The notes under the pieces: model-generated
What the model saw: the letters and a program-made list of their open reading frames with translations, nothing else
Told to the model about the DNA's origin: nothing
Databases searched by the model: none
In this document: piece after piece, positions 10,997 through 22,262 of the stretch
Numbering within the stretch: the stretch's first letter is position 1
Layout: each line of letters opens with the position of its first letter
DNA from: Apiotrichum sp. Y4204
Taxonomy: Eukaryota > Basidiomycota > Tremellomycetes > Trichosporonales > Trichosporonaceae
Direction of reading: 5' to 3'
Assembly: GCA_025531455.1 (NCBI GenBank)
Contig: JAMYHL010000034.1
Location: 186,001 to 250,000, forward strand
Length of the DNA: 64,000 nt
Program-made: the position numbers and the translations under genes

Positions 10997-11892
10997 GACG
11001 ATGGAGAAGCGGCGTTGTACCATACAGAGCGTAGAGCATGATATGATTTCCATGTAGACAAGTCACACGACGATGATTAGAGCTCGAGCGTCGCGAAGCG
11101 CACGAATCGCGACGAGTAGCTGGCCATAGCTGGGTAGTCTCCGCCACATGACAGGAGATGACGCGACAAGTGACAAGGGAAGACACCTTTATTCTTGTTC
11201 TGCTTCCAACTCCTGGCTGCAGGGGGAAGACTGAGAGCTAACATGCACAATATTTACAAGCGGAAGAGCAGAGGATAATAATGTTAGCAGAGCAGGGGGG
11301 GGGGGGGAAACACTCTCTCGACAACCACTCGCCTGCTCTCCTCCTCTCCTGCTCTCCTGCTGGCCACTCTGCATTCCACACTAACCCCTGCGAGCCCCTG
11401 CCAATCATGCAGATCATGTCCATCATCTACACAGATCATCTGCACACGATCTCCCCACACGATCCGTTGCGCGTTTGCGCACGGACTGCCAGTGAAAAAA
11501 GGGCCGGCAGGGGAACGAGAAGCACACACACATGGCGTAGGGGAGCATAGGGAGCCATAGGGAGCGCGGAGCATAGGGGGAGCAGTAATGTAGACAAGCG
11601 TACACAGCGTCACTTTTTCTCTCTCTCTCCTTTTGTCTTCCCCGCCCCCCTCCTCTGCTCCCCCGTTGTCGTTGTGTCTTCCCTCACAGCGTGTCTGTGT
11701 GTGTGCCCCGTCCCACGGTCACAGAGCACAGAGAGAGAGGTGTCTTCCCTCGCTCATCTACCATAATTCTACTCGTCTGCTCATATTAACTCCTCCCCTT
11801 TTTTATCATTCTCATCATCCGCGCCCTCCCGTCATCTGTCCTCACCACCACAGCATCATTATCATCGCCCCCCTCCCCCTCCGTTTCCCACC
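10997..11892. other. Intergenic region: CSN4 3' flank and promoter of the Cys-rich orphan
   Basis: No gene seen. It contains a run of 13 G at 11295-11307, an AGCATAGGGAG-type repeat at 11546-11581, and a long pyrimidine-rich stretch from about 11613 to the next start codon that probably holds the core promoter and 5' UTR. Confidence 0.6.
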
Positions 11893-12959
11893 ATGGCCCT
11901 CCACATCCCCAGCAACATCCTCCCATACATCACCGAGACGCCCGAGCTGGCCGCAACCCTCGTCGATGAGGCGTACCTCCCGACACCGCTCGCACGGGAT
12001 ACCGTCGAGGGCCTGCTCGCCGTCGCCACCCGCATCGAGGCGACCAGCGACAATGTGCACCTGAAAGCAGCGATCAGCAAGCTCAAGATCCAGGCCGTCC
12101 TCCTCTCCAGCGGTGAGTAGGAAGGAGACGGGGGAACGATTGGCGCAAGGTCGCAAGGGGGGAAGAAGCCCAGTGGTGGATGACGAGTGGCCATTTGTGG
12201 CGGTCTTCTTTCTGACGCGTCACTTTCGGCGTTGCTGAAAATTATGTCAAAATTAGAGGCAGAAAGACGGTCCATGCGGCTCATTGCCCCAGGCATGCCA
12301 GGAATGGCCAGACAATTTGCTGCATGCACTGACCGCCAGAGACGCGCGAGTACCTGGAAGAGCTGGGACTTGGCCTCGCACAACATCAGCCGTGTCTGCC
12401 CTGCCCTACGTGTGCCCCGCCGCTCCTGCCGTGTGCGCCGTCTCCTGCTCCGTCGGTCGCCCCGGTCCCGCCTCCATCCACGGTTGCAGCACCCCCGGTC
12501 CGCCCGCTCACCCCGGTGTCGGCCCTTGTTGTCAACGAGGGCTGCGGTGAGAACTGCCAGGGCGAGTGTAAGCACAAGTGTTCGCACAAATGCCTGCAGT
12601 GCCAGAACTGCACGTGCAATCTCCGGTGCGGACGCGCAGGGTGCTATGACAACGGGTGCCGCCACCGGTGCCGGGCCCACGCTCAGGGGTGCGGCGGCCA
12701 CGCCCACGGCCACGCGCGCGTGCACGACGAGTGCCACGCAACGTTCCGCAAGCGCTACGCCGAGCTCAAGGAGCAGTATGCGCGGCGCCACCGCGACCTC
12801 AAGGCGACGTACGAAACAAAATATGCGAATCTCAAGACGCAGTATGCCGAACGCGAGCAGGAGATCAAGTGCAAGTATGACGAGCGCCACCACGCCATCA
12901 AAGTCAAGTTTAATGATCTCAAGAGGAAGTACGAGGCGCGGGGGCCGCGCTGCCAGTAG
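11893..12959 (+). CDS. Orphan protein: Cys-rich cluster followed by five 11-residue repeats
   Basis: Not recognised. Two exons (11893-12112 and 12340-12959) encode 279 residues. Residues 1-80 form a plausible helical region and are followed by a Pro/Val-rich linker. Residues about 142-190 hold 13 cysteines, many spaced C-x3-C (CGENCQGECKHKCSHKC and onward), with basic and His residues, suggesting metal binding. Residues 209-274 are five consecutive 11-residue units of pattern [YF]-x3-[YHE]-x2-[LI]-K-x2 (FRKRYAELKEQ, YARRHRDLKAT, YETKYANLKTQ and two more), then a partial unit. Such hendecads favour a long amphipathic helix or right-handed coiled coil. The start is in a CACCATGG context after a pyrimidine tract. 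There is no signal peptide or membrane segment. Confidence 0.82.
12744..12941 (+). repeat. Tandem 33-bp coding repeats (hendecad array)
   Basis: Five contiguous 33-bp units starting at 12744, 12777, 12810, 12843 and 12876, plus a sixth partial unit at 12909. Each encodes the 11-residue pattern of the orphan above. Nucleotide identity between units is low although the amino-acid pattern is kept, so the array looks old and selected. Confidence 0.8.
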
Positions 12960-14187
12960 GGCGAGCGAGGCCGGCTCCCATCAGGCGACAGCGATCCTTA
13001 TCATCCCCACCCAGCTAGAGTGCGACTTCGGTCGCGCACATATGCAAGCCGACGATGCAAGAAGGCGAGGAGACGGGGGAGGCGATCATATTCCCTATTC
13101 GGGTGGCCGAGACCGAGAGCCGGCAGTACTTTGGCGATAATGTGCGGCCGCAGAGTACCACCGAGAGCGAGACACCCTGGCGTTGCCTGGCGGCGATGCC
13201 CGAAAGCCCAGACCGAGGGCGATAGCGATACACGATAGCAGATAGCAGAGTGATAGCGCTTGTGTGCCATAACAAATGTACGAAATGACGACGCTCGAGC
13301 CGAAAACGGCGCGAGAAAGATAAGCAGCAAAGGGGGGTGCACGCCCTTTAGTACTGTTATGCTCTCTCCCCCATACAGTATCTCAGTGTCCAGAGCATTC
13401 GAGCATGAAGTGCAGAGCTTGCACAGCCCAATCCCATGATCCCACAACTCAGCGGCGGCCGGCAAACGGCATGTCCCGTGGGCCCGGGGTGAGCCGTCTG
13501 CGCCCCGACCCGTTCCGGCGCAGTGCAATATGAAAGGGAGCGTGGCGGGCAACACAACCGATGCGACAACGGAATGTGCATGTTGTCATGTGCTGGTGGT
13601 GCGCGTGTGGCGGGGGATGGCGAGCGAGTAAGAGAAGGGGGGGAACGCACGTACGCAAACGTCCCACTTCCCAGCCGTCTCTCCCATGATCCCACATCCA
13701 GACCTCTCCCTCAGTCCCTCTTTCCCCCGTTCCCATTTCCATGCACTATTGCGCTGTCTATTGCATCACATCGGACCACATCGCCCGACCACCATCATCA
13801 TCAATGTGGTGTGTGATGTGTCACCTCGCGCCGTGTGGCGGCGTCGAGGCCTCGAGGCCGGACGCCACGGACATGAGACAATGGGGCAGCTGGGGACGGC
13901 ATTGGCATGGGGCAGCGCATGTGGACATGTGGATGGATGTGGTTGAGGATGTGGTTGAGGATGAGGATGCATGATGTGTGGGATGTGCGGGGCGTCCCGA
14001 GCCATTGACATTCTCATCATCCCACCCACTCCATTCTTCTCATTACATCCTTTCTCACTCGCTCTCTTCCAGAGCTCCAGAGCTTGAGAGCTTTAGAGCT
14101 TTAGAGCGCCAGAGAGTCTTGGTATATCATCCTCCCCTCGCGGCTTATACTCTCTTCCTCGATCCCTACCCCTCAAGCTTCCACACC
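12960..14187. other. Intergenic region with short repeats
   Basis: No convincing gene in 1.2 kb. It holds a GATAGC-rich stretch at 13217-13257, a TGTGGTTGAGGA direct repeat at 13938-13965, and an AGAGCTTTAGAGC repeat at 14080-14110 just upstream of the next gene. Confidence 0.55.
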
Positions 14188-14919
14188 ATGCTCATGACAC
14201 CAACCAAGCGCCGCACCGCGTCCGACTCGCACCCCCGGCCAGCGACGCTCGCGGCCTTACATGCAATGCACGCGCCGCAGTCGGACACCTCCCGCTCCCA
14301 CTCGCACTCGCATTCCCTCTCTTCTCACCCCCACCCCAGCCCGCACCGCCAACCGCACTCGTCGCCATATTCCCAAACACAAGACGCTCCCCCCGATCCC
14401 CACCGCGCACACGACACGGCGCCGCCCCCCTCCGCCGCGTCCTCCCCGCCCACAACGTTGCTCTGCACGCCAGGCGACGACTGTGTCTGTGTGTGGGACT
14501 CTGAGGGCGAGCGGGATGCGGAGCGCGAGGCGGCGCGCGACGCGGATTTGAATTTGAATCCCCAGTCCAAATCCGACACACAACCTCAAGTTGGCCAAGA
14601 TAAACCCCAACTTGCGACGGCGGCACTCGAGCTCCAGCTCCATCTTCACCCGCCCTCCTGCTCAGACTCGGACTCTGATCCGGATCCAGAACACTCTGGA
14701 GTCTCGGGAGTTGACCTCGCATCCCGTATCGAGGCCTGGCGCCTTGCGCTTGCCCCGCCTGCGCCGACGGCGCTCAAGCGCAACAAGGCCTATGTCAGCC
14801 TGCATGCGCTAGTGGACGCTGACGGCGTGAGCGACCAATATCTGTTTGTATGCTGATGATAGGCGCCGGTGTTGATTACTGCGCTGAGTAGTCCGGCTGC
14901 GTCGGTGTACGATGGCTAG
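14188..14919 (+). CDS. Orphan low-complexity His/Ser/Pro-rich protein
   Basis: Not recognised. The model is 14188-14826 joined to 14863-14919, 231 residues. The frame is open further upstream, but the ATG at 14188 follows CACC and an MLMTPTKRR start looks natural. The first 100 residues are rich in His, Ser and Pro (SRSHSHSHSLSSHPHPS), the middle is acidic, and the C-terminal SRIEAWRLALAPPAPTALKR segment looks folded. The terminal 36-nt intron (GTGAGC to GATAG) is inferred; splicing it replaces a frame that stops at 14856 with a tail ending AASVYDG. Possibly a nuclear regulator, but nothing identifies it. Confidence 0.5.
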
Positions 14920-16416
14920 TCCGAACGCGATCACATGAGGCCGGCGCGGTACCCAGTCAAAAGGAGACATGTGCATACACACCCCCATACCCCGACGAGA
15001 TTCGCGGGGATCGAGCGATACAAACAATAATAGCGGTGACGCACGCCACAGGAGAAGAGAAGAAACACATGTGGCGAATCCCCATCAAAACGACGGACGA
15101 TGACATGAGATGATGGCCCCCAAGTCCCGAAGGTCCGAAGTTCAAAGTCGACAAAGAAACACCAAGCCGACGCGAAGCCGACGCGAAGGCGAAGCGGCGC
15201 CGAAGCGGAGAAGAGAAGCACAGAAGCAGAAGCACAAACCGCGGCCCGGACGAGTCAGAAGCGCGACGAGAGGCCGATCGCAGCCCCGCGCGCCGCGGGA
15301 TAAGATACCGGACAATGTAGTAATGCACGTGTTGTGACCATCCCTGCATCCTTGATCCCTTGATTCCGTGATATCCGTCGCATCTCTTGCGTCTCTTGCA
15401 TCCCGTGGGCCGTGATCCTAATCACTTGATCTGCAGACACTTCCAGCTACCAACGTTCCACCCTTCCAGTATTGTCCTCTTGGCGGAGAGCAGTAAAACG
15501 TTCTTTGCCGGCGGGGTGGGAATGAAGAACGAAGAATCCGGCGCGGACAGAGCGATGGGAAGCACCAGAGGACGGAGACGGAGCGCCGAATACTGAAACC
15601 AAAAACAAGACGTAGTAGTACTCGGAAGAGCAAACCAAAACCTAACCGCAAAACCTATACAAAAACCAAAGCGCGATGCCCAATCCAGAGACCACGCGCC
15701 CACAAGTCCACGCCAAGCCGCAACGCGACAATGTAGAGCATTAAACCAAATCCTCCTGTCTGGCGGCTGGGGGGTTCCGAGTTCCGGGTGTCGAGTCCCG
15801 AGTCCCGAGTCTCGAGATTCCACACGTTGATGGCGCGACTGCTTTCTGTGGCGTGGCGCATTCCGCGCGCCACTGATCTCACCAATCACCAATATGTACT
15901 GTATCTTGTCTGGCCGCAATGACGAGCCGAGTACCAGTGTGGCGCGCTGTATCGCTGTCTGTATCAGTCTGTGAGCCGTGAGTCTGCCGGCCATCCGGTC
16001 TTCCGGTCTTCCGATGTATCCCGCCAATGCACGCGGAGGATGTACCTCCGCTCGACGCGCTCGGCTGTCTTTGGCGTTTCTCATGTCTCTCCGCCTCTCC
16101 GCTTCCCACTCCCTGCCGGTCCACTCTACTCGAGCTGAGCACCACGCCATACATACAGTTTCAATATCTAAGTGTGTATCAATGCCTTTTATGCCGGCTG
16201 CCGGCTGCGTGTGGCCGCGCGGCATGGTCCCTGTGGTCGGTATACTGTACAGCGTACGCGGTAAATGTCTTGTATTGTCCCCTTCAAAGATCGCTCAGAG
16301 GTCGCCCGTCAGCCCTCGGCTCCTGGAGGCTGTAACCGAGCCAAGCCGAGCCGATGTCTATCCTCCATATCCTCACCATCTCACCGCTGCTCTCCCATGC
16401 TTTCTCCTTCTCCCCC
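14920..16416. other. Intergenic region, convergent orphan / GT18-like gene
   Basis: About 1.5 kb with no gene I can support. It contains short direct repeats, including an AAGCCGACGCG stretch at 15161-15200 and GAGTCCCGAGTC copies at 15790-15820. Confidence 0.55.
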
Positions 16417-19288
16417 TCAGTTCACCTTCATGATCCCGTGTGGGCCCTCGCCCTGCGTGCCCGGGTCGACACACCAGTTGGTCGCCATGCACGCCTCGGC
16501 CATGCCCGGGTCGTACTCTGCAATGCGCCCGCCAGTGGTCGCCAGCACCTTGCGGTACTCGCCCTCCCAGTCGTGGAAGAGGAATTCTGTCGCCTTGTCG
16601 CGCGCGTTCTTTAGCCGCATCTCCTCGGGAATGCTGACGGTCAGCGAGGGTTCACCACTGTGTTTCTTCCCACTCACTATGACTCGATCGGGTGGTTAAC
16701 CGCCTTGCGGAGATTCTCAATGAGGTCGTTGATGTCCGACATGTTGTACGGGTACGAGTACGGCTGCGGGAGCTCGTTGACTGGCCCGTGCTGATGGTGG
16801 TTTCTGCTGTCAGCTCGCGATGATACCTCACAGCTCACTGGTTGTACCGTTCCCAGCCCGTGCCGGTGATGTGCTTGTCATAGTACGGCATGACAACGGG
16901 GACGCCGGCGCACAGCGCGTTGTACGGCGATGGCGAGATCTCAGGGCGCCCGAGACCCATGAGCGCCTTCGAGTTGGCGAGCAGCAGCTCATAGTCATAC
17001 TTGCTCTGCTGGCCGAGCTTGATCATTCCCTCGGGGACGGGCTTTTTCGGGTCCTCCACCTTGGCCGTTGTCACGAGCTTGATGCCCCACTCATCCAGCG
17101 CCTTGATAATCTTTGGCCAGTGCGGGAGCAGCTTTTCGCCGGCATTGTACTCGTGGAAATAGCCTGATGTCAATAATGTCCCGTGAGAGGCTCAAAGGGG
17201 TACTCACTTGCCGACTTTGCAAGGATCAGAACATGGTTTGGGCGGTCCTTCCACGGCTTGGTCGGCGCGGAGAGACACGACTGCTCGACCGTGAGCGGCA
17301 GCCACGTGTGGCCGGGGTACGGATACGGTCTGGAGTGAGCAACAACTTTGCGGTCCACAACCTACGTGAACTGCCACTTTTGTCCGAGAATGTGCAGCGA
17401 CCACTCCTGCCACCTGTCGACTTTGCCCTGGCCCCAGAACAGCGCGGGGCTCGTGCCGGGGTATCCGATCGCATCCGGGCGAGTCCCCCACTGTGAGAAT
17501 GTCAGAAACGCGAAACGGGGTCAAGCTTTGAAACTTTGGAGACGCAGGAGCCCTGCCTGGCCGAGTATAAGGTTTGGTGCGCTGTGCAACCGGCAAATTC
17601 AACGGCCAGAAATTTGACCTTACTGCCAAAGTGCGCAAACCGTTCTGCACTGCTCTCGAGACACTCCACTGAAGCAGGCCCTGCAAACTCGGCTCTCCCC
17701 TCCTCGCCCATGTACTCACGTAGGTCGGCATGAACACGCGCCACGCCGGGAGGGTACCAATCTCGTGCTTGGGAATGCGCGACACGTCCCAGCGGTGCTT
17801 GGGGTCGGCAGCGGGCGTGTAGTCCTCGGGACGCACACACCGCGGGTTCGTGAGGCACTGGTAGCCGTGGCTGTCCAGCGGCCAGTACATGTGCAGCGAG
17901 TGTGTAAAGATGCGGGTCAGGTTCCAGTTTTGCGGGCTCTTGAACATGTTTGCGGGGAAGTAGGCGAATCCGAGGGCCTGCGCCGTATCGACCTGTGGGT
18001 TAGTCAGTATCAGACCGCGGTTATACTGTTCGCAAGCGAGGGGGGGTTGGTGTAATGTTCCCAAGACGACCACGACCGATACTATCGTCTCCTCACAGCG
18101 CCGGTGGGAACGTGTCGTGTTTCGTCTGCGGACCGGCCTTCGGTCGCTCATGGGCCATCAAGTGCCTCACAACACTCTCCCTCCCCCTGCTGCGTGTGCT
18201 GCGGGTAAAAAAAAAAAAAAAGACTCACGACCGGCTCCAGCCAGACACACTCTCCCGAGGTGCCGGACTTTGCGGTGAACGCGAACCAGTAGTCGGCGAT
18301 GATGAGCGGGCGTTCGGGACACACGCGGTAGCCGAGCACGCAGAGCTCGAGGTGCTTGATCGCCTCCTTTTGCTCCTCGGCGTGGAACGCCTCCCAGCTG
18401 CATGTTAGTCTGATACTCGGTGTTTCGAGTGGGCTGCACCGCTGCAGGGCAATTTGGGACGGGTAGTAGAGTGGACGGTCAATGGCGCGGCACGGCAGTT
18501 GGCGACGCCACCGGGGAGGTCGAGGACGCTACCACAGATGAAACGCGGGTGCTGTACAGGATGCACAGCGCACCGCGCCCACCGGCGCTGTGGTGCAGGC
18601 CATGCAGGTACGCCACTACTGACGCCACGCATGTCATGCACCACGTCGAGGGGGGAGACCACCGCTTAGCGCATTGCGACCACCACCGCGCCGAGCATTG
18701 TCGCATTCTGGACCCGAGACACACAGATCCCTGGAATCTCATGCTCCATGATAGTTGCGCATCTTCCGAGCTTGATTTTAAAAGCGGCCCAGAAAAAGAA
18801 CGGCCTCAACACCCACACACAGGGCGTGCAACAGAAAAAGAAGGTTTCCACACCGCCTGTGCACTGCTGCACTGCACCATGCAGGATGAAACTCACTTGA
18901 AGCCCATCTTCTTGAACGTCTGGATCTCGCGGAACTGCTTGGCTCGAAGACAGTCGGGTGGGTCATCTTTTTCGTCGCCGTGCGGGTTCCAACCAGCACA
19001 CGCCGCTCCAAAGGTGACATCGAGGACGTCCTCGAGGCGGTCGAGGCGATCCGGCATGCCGACCGCGGGGTCTTGCGCCGGCCGTGGGCGGGGGGTCTTG
19101 GGTCGCGGCTGCCCGAGATGCTTTACGAATGCTGTCTCTTTCGGACTCGCTGCCCCCGGACGCCAGTGGGGCGCGACGGGGCGCGGGATGCCGAGCGTGT
19201 CGACTACCCGGCCGAGAATGGTAAAGTACACTAATGCGACGAGGACCGCCATTGCCACGAAGACGCGCGTGCGGTTGAGAAACGCCAT
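16417..19288 (-). CDS. Glycosyltransferase, GT18-like (MGAT5-related fold), type II membrane protein
   Basis: Eight exons (19288-18897, 18397-18229, 17992-17720, 17490-17366, 17329-17208, 17163-16839, 16803-16678, 16633-16417) encode 582 residues. A single membrane anchor (RVFVAMAVLVALVYFTILG, about residues 8-26) precedes a Pro-rich stem, the layout of a Golgi glycosyltransferase. Lumenal blocks include the TSPALFWGQGKVDRWQEWS segment and the nucleotide-sugar-like motif GRPEISPSPYNALCAGVPVV near the C-terminus, whose position and PxxxALCAG pattern resemble GT18 enzymes such as N-acetylglucosaminyltransferase V. Family assignment is from memory of motifs; substrate is unknown and a GT-B enzyme of another family is possible. 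The second intron carries a 15-nt homopolymer (T on the coding strand, 18207-18221). Confidence 0.65.
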
Positions 19289-22262
19289 GATGGGCGGGAG
19301 GGAGGGGGGTCGAGGTGGAGGAAGAGGTGCGTAGCGGCCGGTGAGTGCTAGCGATTGCTGGCACGGGTATATGACACGAAACAGAACAAGAAGTGAACAA
19401 AGAAAAAAGACAAGAACGAGCTGGAAATGGGGGAACGAGACGCGACGAGGGAGATAAAAAAAGCGATAATAAGCAAACGTCGGAGATGTGTTGGGCAACT
19501 TAGCAATCTGCAGTCTTCCTGAGAAGCACCTCGACTTTGTTGTCTCCGCTTCTCGAGGCACAGTCGCTCAGGCCACCGTCCCCACCTCGGTGCACACAAA
19601 GAAAAGGATGCTTTTGCCTGCCTTGTCATACGGCGACGTACTCTGCCGCTGGCCAGGGTCCTTGTCGTAAGTGCCGCTGTCTCCCGGGATCGACCTCACA
19701 TAGAACAACATGGACCGCGCTCAGGGTAGACAGGGTGGACTGAGCACCGGCCGCTGCTGGGAGTACTCGCCTCACTTCTGGCTCGTCGCGGCACAGGAAT
19801 CACCAGCACAGTACAGAAGCAGGGCAGGTTGGGAAGGGGGAGGCGATGAGCTGCTGCCTCGCTTCTCCTGGCGTCTCGCATCTCGAGCAGCCAGAGCTAA
19901 AGCAACACTGGTGCTGTATATTCCGGAAGTCCAGGGTGCACAGCCTGGGGAAAACCTGAGGGTGAGGGTTTCTCGGGCGGGATACGCTCAGAGTTGATGG
20001 ACACCGGGGGCTTTATCCCAGGTGACCCGGATTGTGACATGTTGTGGCGCCCACGTTGGGCAGGGCCGGGAAGCGGTGACGGCATAAACAGGGTAGAACG
20101 CCACGCGCCGCGGCACCGGTCCTTGGATGCCTCCGGATGCCGCGCGGCCTAGACCCTGGAGCGCGAGCTAAATTTACTAATGACCAAGGGGATGGCGTGT
20201 GGTGGATGGGATGGTGAGTTAGAGGATCACACAAGCGTCTGGTACGTTTGATGATAGAAGTTAGAAGTACCGGTTGGAGGTTATCTCTATCTCAACGGTA
20301 TGCTCAGCAGTAGTGGAGATCTGAAGAAACATCAAGTTAGTGGCGTGGCTGGTCTCATCAGCACAACATTCTTCTTGCGCTTCCGGGTATGCTTCGAGGT
20401 GCAGTCCCACATGGGGCGGCTCCCAGCGGAAGAAGCACACACTCGCTCCCGCTCGCGAGGTCCCAGATAGGTACTGTAGGTAGTCGACTACTCGTCCACT
20501 CTGTGCTCCGAGACAGAGTTTATCGGGAGTTGGGGACTTTTATAGTCGTACGCTATGGCTCCTGCCTATTGATGAGCGAGCATCTTGCGTGCACAACTGC
20601 TTGTTTGGGTCGACCTCGGCCCAAGCGAAGTGTGAGTGAATCTGTTGCGATGGTCGCGCGCGCGATGGCCTGTTCCAGTCGCTTATCCCCCACATACCTC
20701 CTCTGGTCACTTTCTGTCGCTGTCGCTCACCCCCGTCCACATTTGTCGTCTCTGGCTTTCCCCCCATAACCTCGAGCAATAAGCATATTACAGGTTATCT
20801 GCGGCGACCTGCAGCTACCAATCGCAGCATCTCGGAAGAGTCAATGCGTGCGCATATTCTAGAGTGAGAACAGGTGCGCGCCCTCCCCCCCGGCATATCG
20901 ACAGGACTCCAAGAACCCAGCCGCTAGGGCCGCCCAGAGTCGTGCTTCTTGCTTCTCGTCATCAGGCCGTGCCAGGAGTGGCCAGTACACGGCAGAAACA
21001 GAGGTCAAGACGAGGATAACGGCATCTCGATCGTGGACAGTACCTCGACTCAAGGCAACCTTCTCGCTCCCGTCCTGCTTCCACATCCCACGCACGCCCC
21101 CACTCGGCCACTTCGACGACTTCCCACTTCCCGTCGTCCCACATCTACAATCCATACAATCTCTCCCCTCCCTCCTCCGCGTACCTTTTCAGGGGCATTT
21201 CGTAAAGTGCTGCAATCGGTGCCCGTGCCCGCCGCCAGGGCACGCGCGGGCCGTCCCCCGAGAGGGATCTATTTTTTGGTTGTGCTGTCAGTCAGAATGT
21301 TTTGAGAACAACGAGGAGATGTGAACATGTGGTATTTGCATGGTGAGACCGAGACGTGGAAAAGACGATGCAAGAATCTGTAGATGCAGATGGCCAAGAG
21401 GATCAGCGCTTCTGATCATGACGATCATGGCTGCAGGTATGCAGATCCCAAAAATACAAAAATGGATTATGACGTGTCATTTTGGCATTTCTCTAGTATT
21501 ATGTAACAGCCCTCATCTCCTTTTGAGTTTGTCCGCAATCTCCGCGGCCGCTGGTGTCTCGCCGCGGAAGCAATTAAAAAGTAGGATTTAGGCCCGCAAA
21601 AAAGCTGTGTGGCCTTGCGCATTGTTTAAACCTTCCAGTGCCTAATCTTTAGTAGGCGTGCTATGTGCCTGTCTGCCCCCTCTCTCGGAGCGGGGAGGAG
21701 AGAGAGGGGGAGTGGCTTTTCACATCACATCTCTCTCTCAACACACACAGGCTCGTTCTCACCATCACCTTACCTCTCCTCACCACCACACACAGCGATC
21801 AACACACCCCTTTTCACTCCTCTCTCTATCTGGAAGCGCGCACTTTATCTTTCAGCGCATCGGCATCGACTCAACGGCACTAATCCCTCTGGCAGACCGC
21901 GCGCAGTGCACTCGTCGACCCTGCACCGCCACCGCAACGCCATTCCTTCGCTGGCCACCAACGTTCGCCTCGACATGACCTCCAGATAGCAGTGCACCAC
22001 TTCTATTTTTTTGTTTATCATCCGCATCTCTTCGCTCGCCATCTGCACCCCCCCGCCCGCCGTCGTCCACCTCTTCTGCACGACGCCGCCGGCGACTCTG
22101 GCCTCTGAGCGCGGCGCCAAGTACGACGCAGTTGCTCCCGCGCGCTAGCGCCCTTTTCCCCTCGTCATCATCCCCACCCCCGACATCGCATCCACTTTCA
22201 CTCCCACTTCACACCACCGACACTCCTTCACCATCCCTCTCCTCATCTAACCCTTCACCACC
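19289..22262. other. Long intergenic region (divergent promoters)
   Basis: Three kilobases between divergent start codons. I find no open frame with domain motifs and no tRNA- or rRNA-like fold. The last 600 bases (about 21660-22262) are strongly pyrimidine-rich, with CTCTC and CACCACCACACA runs, and probably form the promoter and 5' UTR of the membrane protein downstream. Confidence 0.55.

Noticed and set aside
11862..12893. 343-residue open frame antisense to the Cys-rich orphan
   Set aside because: Long only because of high GC; it has no domain, and the plus strand has a coherent two-exon gene with internal repeats.
18207..18221. 15-nt poly(A) run considered as a retroposed poly(A) tail
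   Set aside because: It lies inside an intron of the GT18-like gene on the opposite strand (a T tract near the donor) with no flanking target-site duplication.
22096..22262. Possible upstream coding exon for the membrane orphan
   Set aside because: Pyrimidine-rich leader with stops in frame; the ATG at 22263 has a good CACCATG context.
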